Of a DNA stretch of 64,000 bases, positions 55,084 through 64,000 are shown piece after piece; position 1 is the first letter of the stretch; the number at the start of each line of letters is the position of its first letter. The DNA is from Cristatella mucedo (lineage: Eukaryota > Bryozoa > Phylactolaemata > Cristatellidae), in assembly GCA_009760855.2 (NCBI GenBank), contig WPIO01000074.1, positions 196,001-260,000 of the forward strand. The letters are read 5' to 3'. Under the pieces are notes generated by a model that was not told the origin of the DNA, ran no database searches, and saw only the letters and a program-made list of their open reading frames with translations. The translations under genes were made by a program, and so were the position numbers.

Positions 55084-57019
55084 AACACATGCAGCTCACG
55101 ATGCAGCAGGTCTTCTTCTTCTTCTCTTTCGTCCTCGTTCTCGCTCCGACTGATGCGTGCCAGGTGCTGCCAGGCCAGTCACTGGTCTCTTTGGCTTTTT
55201 TTCGGTTCTCGGGCTGCTGCAGCCACTGCTTGCTGGACAGCTCCGAGGCACAGCTGCCAGCACTCGTGGCAACGGCACATATATATCTATAGATAGATGT
55301 CCTGTCTACAGCTGCAACCGATGAAGCCAGAGATGGAATCGCCAGTCTACTGTCAGCTACTGTCACGCGAGGGCTAATGCTATGCTTGCCGTGTCTTGAA
55401 GCACTGGGCGAATGGTGCGTTATTCAGCATCAATCGGCACAACGTCGGAGGGACTTGAGGTCGCTGGTCAGCAGTTCGGTCCCTATTACCTGGCGAGCTT
55501 CTTGTCGGGATTGAGGCAGCCTTTAGAGCATCCCCCCCCCCCCGTCCTTGTGTTATGATATAAAGCGCCTTGACATGGAGTGCCAACGGCCTGGGCCGAT
55601 GGCCCGAGTTTAGCTCAAGACTCTTGTGATAGCTGCCACACAGCTGAGACAGGTTTGCACAACTAGGACGTTTTGGTCCAAGCAAAGCTTACTGAAGCAG
55701 CAGTTGTATCGCGACAGCTTGTTCTGCACGTGTTGGTGATGTAGATGCATGACTCCGAGCAAGTACGAATCGGTACGGTTCACGTCAAACAAATCTGCCA
55801 CGTAGAAAATGCCTTTTCAAGCAACTTCGCACAAGTCAAGGGAAGATGATAGCTTGAATCCAAATACTTGGGGTGAATAGCCCTCGCCACTTAAGTGAGA
55901 ATCGACCTGCCACGGGGTGGCATGATGGTGCTGCATGAAGGTGATTACTGGTTCGAGTCTGAGACCTCAAGTGAGTGCAATACAGTTCTCAGTCACTATT
56001 GGCCGATGGTTAATGCTGCATGGGCAACTGATACGGCATCGTTTGTGCATACGAATTGCGTGTATGTACTCGTACAGGGGTAAATATATCAAACAACGTG
56101 TTTATTTAACGTAGATATAAACAGATACTGGCGACCATTGGTTGAACAGCCGGCTAGAGCTGTAAGTGAGCTGGCCACTTGCTTAAACGACTCCTTGCTA
56201 GCTGGAATAGGAGGTGACTCGATAACAATCTTATTCCGAGACTCCTTTCCTGGGCAATCGTGCTGGCAAGAACCCAAAGCCGGCATCCCAGTCTGGCGCC
56301 GAGTGCTGACACGGTGGCCACCAAGACAAGTTGCCGATAGCCGGCATGACTCAGAACTGCAAAGCATCACGACGACGTGACCCCACACTGCAGCTACTAT
56401 GAGTTACTCTTGCTTAGGATTTGGGGCCCAGCTTGCAGCTGCAGCAGCTGCTGCTGCTGTGGCAGCTGGGAACAACATGCTCCCATTGTGTTCTCGGACA
56501 CAGACCGATTAAGTTTCCTTTTGTGAGTGGAGTCGGCTCAGCCGACCGTGGGCTCGGCGCTCCGACGGTGATGGCGATCGGCCATCTACCGGCGTACCTC
56601 AGAAATTTGATTAGCTGCGAGTGCATGCTAGCATGCTAATGCCTCGAACGAGATAGCATTAGGGACCGCCCGGCGACTCTAATCAAATGTCTGCTGCTGT
56701 CTGGCTGGCTGCTCGGATCAGGCTCAGACTGCACTCTACCTGGGCCCTTGTTTAATAGTGATAATGACCTCACCAAAGATGCTGGGATGGGAGCTTGAGA
56801 CGCCTCTGTCCAGCTGGTCTGCAGTGTCACTGGTCGATGGGAGTGCTCTCCTCTTGCCATCTCTCTGTCTCGGGGTTTGGTTACCGACATCTTGGCTGCC
56901 TTCACAGCGTCCCAGCTCCAGTGCCACTGACCGAATCACAGGGATCAGGCATAGGGATCAATTGAAGGGTGGGGCGGGTTCGGTCGACCTTTGGCACTTA
57001 TGATCAAGACAAGATCGTG
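55084..57019. other. Intergenic or intronic, no supported exon
   Basis: A frame at 55,089-55,292 begins with a hydrophobic stretch (QQVFFFFSFVLVLAPTDAC) that resembles a signal peptide, but it comes from a TTC repeat and lacks a convincing donor. tRNA-like GGTTCGAGTCTGAG at about 55,951. C10 at about 55,532. Confidence 0.35.
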
Positions 57020-57110
57020 CTTCCACTGCAGCAAATGTACAGTGCCTAGAAAGAGATTGAGTTCTCTGAGGATGCCATATCAAAGGTGTCATCATCACTA
57101 TTGTTATTAT
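57020..57110 (+). repeat. LINE 3' tail fragment
   Basis: GCTTCCACTGCAGCAAATGT, CAGTGCCTAGAAAGAGATTG, AGTTCTCTGAGGATGCC, then TTGTTATTATTG: the LINE tail without coding part. Confidence 0.8.
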
Positions 57111-57943
57111 TGTAAGAAAACTCAGGCTCGAGGTCGTTCTCTGCGATGCGGAGCAAAGCTTTGTTTGGCCGACTGCTGCCACCGCCAATCTTGTCTGTGC
57201 TCATAGGCACGACCAGGATTATGCCAAGGGGCTGTCAGACCTGTCCGTTGTCTCTACTGTGTCTACTCAATCGTAGAAGGGCTGACATGGGCGCTTTGAG
57301 CAGCCAATGCCGCCAGTCGAATCCCTCACAAGTTCAGGTCAACGTCTTGCATCTAGGACGCCGACTGCCGCGCTGGGGCCTTTTCTCTGCACCCGGCTTC
57401 TCGGCCTCCTGCGTGACCGACTTTGACCCCCCTCCCCGTCTATGCCTGATCGTCTGTTTGCTAGATGGGTTCACTCATGATGCTGCCACAGCTGCTGGCA
57501 GCAGCTGAGGCCAGCTTTTAGTCCTCACCAGGAGCAATTAGCAGAGGAGTGCTCTAGCTAGCTTGGTCTCGGAAAAGCCGTCAGGCCAAAATTAGGCTTT
57601 AGCCACCGAAGCCAAGTCTCTCGGTCGGCATGTTGGCTTGTTTTATGGCCCTCTCTTGAGCGATTATAAGCTATTGTCAAGGGGCTTAAGTGCTACTTTC
57701 GCTGCCTGCAAAGAGGTCCTCCTAAGAGACCACCCATTTGGTTAATGAGGAAAACACATTAAGTCAGCAATAATGCGATCGGTTACCATCGATCTCGAGA
57801 AGGCCAGTGTCAATTCAACTGTTGTCGCCCTTCAGCCATACCCAGCACTAATGCGATTAATTTCTTAGAGCAAGAGGGTCCTTGAAGGAATCTGCTGCCA
57901 CGTAGTCATCTGTAGGCGCTGGACTTATGACCCTTCTCTAGCT

Positions 57944-57947
<4 letters not shown>
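57111..57947. other. Intergenic or intronic, no supported exon
   Basis: Ordinary complexity; short frames only. Confidence 0.4.
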
Positions 57948-58037
<90 letters not shown>

Positions 58038-58055
58038 CTCTCTCACTCTCTCGGA
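57948..58055. repeat. (CT)n microsatellite
   Basis: About 50 CT units with one GCCTCT interruption near the right end. Confidence 0.97.
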
Positions 58056-58584
58056 AAATGCTGCTTTAGCCGTGCATTACTATCGTGCACTGTTGCCTAC
58101 ATCCATCTATAACTAATGTAGGGAAGTTGACTTTTCTCCAAAAAAACTCAGTCAGAAGTATGACGCACTACTATGCCGATTACGCCGAACTAGAAACAAG
58201 GCTCTTTGTTCTGTCTCACTCCCAGTCTTTGCTTCGATCGGTTCAATTGCAACCCAGCACCGACACAGAAGAACAGCGAGGGAAAAGAAAGTGAGGAAGA
58301 CTGAGCGCTGCGCGCTGCGCTTTCTGCGCGCGCGCTCTTCCACGTTTCTGATTTGGTTCGAGAATCGTTTGGATGTAAATAGAAGTGGACGTCATTCCCC
58401 TGTATAGCATCCCAATGGAAGTTAATCTCAATCCAGGCAATGTACTTATGCAGCAGCAGCCAAGGCCAGTAGCTCGTTAAAGGCTAGCACTCTACCTACC
58501 CCCTCACCTACCTACCCCCTCACCTACCTGGGCCAAATACTCCCTCCCACCAACTCTGTGGACTCATTCTGCAGCCGAAATCTA
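58056..58584. other. Intergenic or intronic with decayed SINE fragment
   Basis: 58,394-58,445 (CCCTGTATAGCATCCCAATG, AAGTTAATCTCAATCCAGGC) resembles a decayed minus-strand SINE tail. Tandem CACCTACCTACCCC at about 58,490-58,528. Confidence 0.4.
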
Positions 58585-58589
58585 GAGAT

Positions 58590-58670
<81 letters not shown>

Positions 58671-58784
58671 AGAGAGAGAGAGAGAGAGAGAGAGACGGAG
58701 AGAAAGAGACAGAGAGACGGAGAGACAGAGAGACGGAGAGAAAGAGACAGAGAGAAAGAGACAGAGAGAAAGAGACAGAAAGAA

Positions 58785-58815
<31 letters not shown>

Positions 58816-59098
58816 GAGAGACAGACAGACAGAGAAAGACACAGGGAGACAGAGGCAGAGACACAGAGAGACAGAGAAAAAAAGAGAGACAGACAGAGGG
58901 AGAGAGACAGACAGAGAGACACAGAGAGAGAGAGAGACACAGAGAGACAGAGACAAAGACCGACAGACACAGAGAGAGACAGACACAGAGAAAAAGAGAG
59001 AGAGACAGAGAAAAAGAGAGAGACAGAGAAAAAGAGAGAGACAGAGAAAAAGAGAGAGACAGACAGACAGAGGGAGAGGGAGAGAGACAGAGAGAGAT
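58585..59098. repeat. (GA)n grading into GACA/GAAA complex array
   Basis: Pure (GA)n at about 58,589-58,668, then ordered variants: GACGGAGA, AAAGAGACAGAGAG, GACAGACAGACA, GACACAGAGAGA. Blocks recur (AGAGACAGAGAAAAAGAGAG four times at 58,998-59,060). Confidence 0.96.
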
Positions 59099-59621
59099 GA
59101 AATCCAAGGATGCGTGCACCCAAGGTTTCATCTCACGATGTCGATACCCGTGGCCTGCGCAACGACGGTGTATGCCCCTGGACTGACGTCGGAAGCCTAC
59201 GCAGACTGATAGACCTGTCTCTGATGAACAGTTGAAACACCCAAAATCCACGTGATCCCACGTGACCACCGTGTCACCCTCACGTGACCGACGGTACGAG
59301 TGCCGAGAGGGTTGTACATACCAATCGAACGCTCGTCCTCCAGCCCGCCTGTCAGCTGCTGGCCGAAGTGTTAGCCGACGGCGGCACCACAGCATCGGCT
59401 GAGCAACCGGTGCAGCATCATCCGAGGTCCCGTCGAGCCGGTCGACGCACGACTGCAGTCCGCCTGGCGCCGCTGCCGGTCGCTCCCAGCCACTTCCGGC
59501 CCCTCTTTCGGACGGCTTTCGTTCTCGTTAGAGCCGGTAGTCGGTTCGCAGGTTCGTGTGGAATTCGGCGGAGGGAGGGATGGAGAGGCGATTTCTCGGA
59601 TGCTGACATATAAAAAAAAAT
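59099..59621. other. Intergenic or intronic, no supported exon
   Basis: Short frames on both strands. Three CACGTGAC-like sites (59,250-59,290). Confidence 0.4.
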
Positions 59622-59735
59622 ACAATTTATTTGCATAGCGTCCCAAGAGAACTTGATATCTCCATTCAGGCAGCGCTACTTCTTCGCATGAGGCATCGAG
59701 CCGGCGACCTCAGCCTTGACCTTGGTTCATTGACC
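59622..59735 (-). repeat. Main SINE copy, diverged
   Basis: CAATTTATTTGCATAGCGTCC, AGAGAACTTGATATCTCCATTC, GCATCGAGCCGGCGACCTC and GCCTTGACCTTGG; head missing. Confidence 0.7.
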
Positions 59736-59971
59736 GTGACAGCTTCATAAAGAGAGAACCGTTAGAGAGCCGATAACTGACAGCCACTCACTGGCTCGGG
59801 AACTCTTTCACCGGCTGCAGGCTGCCTTTCAGACCGAGTCAGACTCAATCGATTGTGGCGGCATCGCGGTCCCATTCAGCTGCTCGTGTCGTCGGCAAGT
59901 AATCCATCCTGTGTGCACTATTTGTCAAGTGACAGCTGCCGTTAGCCTCGATGTCGTCACCGAATCTGCGT

Positions 59972-60008
<37 letters not shown>

Positions 60009-60173
60009 CTTGCCGCGCTGCTAATCGGGCTGTCGAAGGGGCGAGGGCCGGCATGATGCTACAGGGTATGGCTGTGTGCTCCTCGGTTTGTGCAGTTGAG
60101 TGCTGGTGCATTTGCGTGTTATCTGGCTCTAGCTCTCTGTCTGTCTGTCTGTCTCTCTCTGTCTCTCTCCGTC

Positions 60174-60235
<62 letters not shown>

Positions 60236-60248
60236 CCACTCTCTCTCA
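59972..60248. repeat. (CT)n and (TCTG)n microsatellites
   Basis: (CT)n at 59,972-60,005, then (TCTG)n with CT at 60,137-60,247, separated by about 130 bp of ordinary sequence. Confidence 0.93.
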
Positions 60249-60572
60249 GATAAGCTCTAGTAACAACCCTGTGCCAACCGATGACGACGAGCAGATCTGA
60301 CAGGCGATGCTCTTGAAGTGCGATCGTCAGCCCCTCTCCGAAACTTGATCCACTTGACTGTCTTAACAATTGATGGTGTAATAGCAACCTCATCATCTAG
60401 ATTGCAATGACTAACTGCATTCCCCTGCCTAGCCATTCTCCAGACTTCGATTGTCTGCCCTGTGTCAGCCAGTGGCAGCAGGGCTGCATTCGGAGAGAGG
60501 GAGAGAGTGCACAGCAGCGCATTCAGGATTTGGCAGCAGCTGCTGCAGTAGCGACACTCTCTTCATCGACCT
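60249..60572. other. Intergenic or intronic, nothing recognised
   Basis: Ordinary complexity between microsatellites. Confidence 0.4.
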
Positions 60573-60736
<164 letters not shown>

Positions 60737-60866
60737 TTCCAGACAAGACCATTGGGCCAGCGCAGATAGCCACGGTAACTCTAAGCTGGACACCTTGGTG
60801 CTCAGCTTTTTGATGGGATGTCGGCACTCAGGGGATTTACAATGCTCCATTTACACATCCTGTCAC

Positions 60867-60879
<13 letters not shown>

Positions 60880-60934
<55 letters not shown>
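60880..60934. repeat. (TG)n microsatellite
   Basis: About 26 TG units preceded by a short (TA)n, adjoining a SINE tail at 60,948. Confidence 0.97.
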
Positions 60935-60937
<3 letters not shown>

Positions 60938-60947
60938 AAATATATAT

Positions 60948-61079
60948 AATTCATTTATATAGCACCCAAAGAGAACTTAATCTTTATTCAGGCGCTTCAC
61001 ATATGCCTCGGGGCTCGAGCCCACGACCTCAGTCAGACCTTGGTCGGGGCGAGCACCTTAACCGCCAGACCAAACCAGT
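60948..61079 (-). repeat. Main SINE (family A), best-preserved copy
   Basis: Element orientation: head CTGGTTTGGTCTGGCGGTTA and AGGTGCTCGCCCCGACCAAG (A-box side), B-box GTGGGCTCGAGCCCC, link CATATGTGAAGCGCCTGAAT, tail TAAGTTCTCTTTGGGTGC and TATATAAATGAATTAT. This is a Pol III-type tRNA-derived SINE with a 3' end like that of the LINE. Confidence 0.9.
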
Positions 61080-62101
61080 CACTGACTCGGCTCTCAGAGA
61101 GTTGCCGAATTGTGGCCAAAGCAAGAGCTGGGCCACAAGGGCCACAGGCCACTGGGCCACGGGCCGAAGTAGAGCGGCGGCTCCAACGGCTGCTGCTTCG
61201 ACACCACTGGCACTGCCAGCTTCCACTTCGGTGGTCAGATCTGGTCCTCTGGGCCCCCTCTGCATTCAGCAGCAGGCTGCACCACTTCCTGTGATGCTGG
61301 ATTTCGTGTGGATGGCCTCTTGGCCTCTGGATGTCAGGATGTCCGGATCTGGATCATGTGCGCAGATGTCATCACATCTGAGATGTCATCATGGTCATCA
61401 CATCTGACCAGATGTGATGATCACAGGTGTCCAGATCTGGATGCGCCAGTGGCTGCCACACTCTCTCCTGTAAAGCTGGGTTCTCTGGCCTCCAGTCCTT
61501 CCCTCCCGTCCACCCTCCGGAGGAGCTACAGGCTGCAGGTGGTAGGCAGGTCGTGTGATCGGCTGCAGTTGGCTGCTGTGGCTTGCTGGTGCCGGCGACC
61601 GGCTACTGTCGGGCAGGCTGCTGTCGGGGGCAGCACTGCCGCAGCTGCCATGTCACCGGCCCCCCCAGCCATGCTGCCTAGTCGGTAGCTGTCGGCTACG
61701 AATGGCCGACTCTCCCCTTGTTTTGATGGCCAGCCAGGCTGTTTGGCCTGGGCAACTTTTTTGTTTGGCCGGGACAGGCTTTTTTCTGTGCCACTTTTCT
61801 GTCTCTTTTGTCAGCTGCCCACGGCAGTGCAGATGGCAGCTCTGTTTGCTGAGAAAGCAGGCCTGAGAGCGACCGGTTCCCTGCCTGTTTCATTCAGGCC
61901 GCCGATAGAAAGTAGTATATCACGGCCAGCGCTCTTGGACGAAGGCCGGTAGAGTATCGATGCTTTGACGACGGACGGTGCGGACGGAGATTCTTATCTT
62001 ACCCGCTCTGCCGCGAGACTGTCAAAGCTTCCGACGATAATGCTTCCTGCCACTTTCTTGAATGTGCCCGTCAGGCGCCCAAGACGGCAGGCACCCATTC
62101 G
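61080..62101. other. Intergenic or intronic, no supported exon
   Basis: Frames up to 134 codons without domains. A palindrome CATCACATCTG/CAGATGTGATG sits at about 61,395-61,418 in a run of ATGTCATCACATCTG repeats. Confidence 0.4.
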
Positions 62102-63262
<1,161 letters not shown>

Positions 63263-63327
63263 TCGTCTTCTTTGACTCGAAAAACTTCCTCGATCTGCCA
63301 GTGACGACTTACCCGGAGGGCCAGACG
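63263..63327 (+). CDS. Candidate internal exon (weak)
   Basis: A strong acceptor (CTGTCTTTTCTTGTTCGTAG) precedes 65 nt open only in the phase-1 frame, reading VFFDSKNFLDLPVTTYPEGQ, with a donor ACG|GTAAGA at 63,328. The donor would be phase 0, so it does not join directly to the phase-1 acceptor at 63,707. The LPVTTYPEGQT string recalls the start of an immunoglobulin-like strand, but that is only a resemblance. It could be chance. Confidence 0.25.
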
Positions 63328-63706
63328 GTAAGACGGCGTCGAGAAGCTGCCTGTGTTGCCGCTCCTGCGCTATGTTGTGTGCAGTGTTGCCTTGTTGCCG
63401 CTCCTGCGCTATGAAAAATGCGCCGTGAAAACGATGTGCCGCTACCTTCCGGCGGCTTCGAGCAGGCGACGACGATGACTTGACTGCATTTCCTTCGGAA
63501 TTGGCAGGATGCGCGCCAATCGGGCGGAACTGGCTTCCTTGCTGCCGCACGCTTCCTCTTAGGACTGTCGCTGTCTGGGCCACTAGTAGTAGTCGTCCCT
63601 TGCTGCGCAGCGGCCCTGCGGCCGCGAGCCCTGCAGCCACTGCCACTCACGTTGCGTTTTAATTTTGCTAATTTTCTTTTCGTCACTTCGATTGTCTTGC
63701 GAGCAG

Positions 63707-63948
63707 GACCAGAATCAGGTAACGATCCGTGCGCGATCGGACGTGCGACGAAACCCTGCTGGCAGTGGCCGGCCACGGTTTTAGCCACCTGCGTCTGCCG
63801 CGATCACGGATTGTCACCACTGGGTTTCACCACCAGGCGTTGCTGCACCGATGGCGCGAATGCAACGTGCACATGTCGTCTGCTCGCTTGGCATGATGAG
63901 AATTCGCCCCAGCCTCTTCTTCTTCTTCTTCATCATCGAGCCCCCTGA
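63707..63948 (+). CDS. Candidate cysteine-rich terminal exon of a secreted protein
   Basis: A long pyrimidine-rich tract (63,661-63,699) ends in GCGAGCAG, giving a phase-1 acceptor at 63,707. The frame then reads PESGNDPCAIGRATKPCWQW, later TCVCRDHG, and RRCCTDGANATCTCR: eight cysteines in about 60 residues and an N-glycosylation site (NAT). It ends at TGA 63,946-63,948 after a CTT-repeat leucine run, unless a donor truncates it. Phase 1 matches the donor at 46,456, and a G|GA join would be in frame. Family not recognised. Confidence 0.35.
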
Positions 63949-64000
63949 CTCACCTCGCGGCAGTGTGCGCTTCGCTGTCCTACCGCACAACCCTAACGTT

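Noticed and set aside
55089-55292. Signal-peptide-like frame (QQVFFFFSFVLVLAPTDAC)
   Set aside because: The hydrophobic stretch comes from a TTC/TCT repeat next to a GA array, with no clear splice donor or domain.

Overview
This is a eukaryotic, almost certainly invertebrate metazoan, genomic window. It carries eukaryotic-type tRNA-Asp genes with Pol III terminators, L2/CR1-like non-LTR retrotransposons, tRNA-derived SINEs, a hAT transposon, a Polinton/Maverick-type DNA polymerase remnant, CpG-rich islands, very large (GA/CT)n and (GCC)n tracts, and a secreted galaxin-like protein gene with a GT-AG intron. Galaxin-like proteins are known from the skeletal matrix of stony corals, and related proteins are reported from calcareous sponges. 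The exact taxon cannot be fixed from the sequence. Most long open frames here are microsatellite or GC-rich artefacts.

Layout. 1-3,175: AT-rich, frame-broken family-B polymerase of Polinton type on the minus strand, cut by the window edge. 4,941-8,267: a hAT transposon remnant with a 5'-truncated L2-like LINE nested inside. 10,481-10,828: a 14-bp minisatellite. 11,827-12,864: the galaxin-like gene (signal-peptide exon, 196-bp phase-1 intron, long exon with 15 Cys-Cys pairs and one apparent single-base frameshift). 13.3-14.5 kb: a cluster of GCCATCTT motifs and several SINEs.

14,778-29,634 is the standout structure. Two near-identical arms of about 5.2 kb stand in inverted orientation around a 4.4-kb spacer. 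Each arm holds three intact tRNA-Asp(GUC) genes and one tRNA-like pseudogene, so there are six intact genes in all, plus a further degraded copy in the spacer. The tRNAs are embedded in a recurrent upstream module that is itself inverted within each arm. The spacer holds a LINE copy, a second LINE fragment and another module copy.

30-44 kb is a mosaic of SINEs, a third LINE copy, TA-rich palindromic satellite, GC-rich islands and trinucleotide tracts. 44-62 kb is dominated by purine/pyrimidine dinucleotide tracts, several directly abutting or lying inside SINE copies. One credible first coding exon (signal peptide plus phase-1 donor) lies at 46,365-46,455. A cysteine-rich, phase-1 candidate exon at the right edge (63,707-63,948) could belong to the same or another secreted-protein gene.

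Functional links. The LINE and the main SINE share a 3' tail with the same stem-forming GCGCC...GGCGC element and an ATT-rich end, the expected signature of a SINE mobilised by its partner LINE. That tail contains a short GAGAGA run which in at least one SINE copy has expanded into a long (GA)n array, suggesting that retroposon tails seed the microsatellites of this region.
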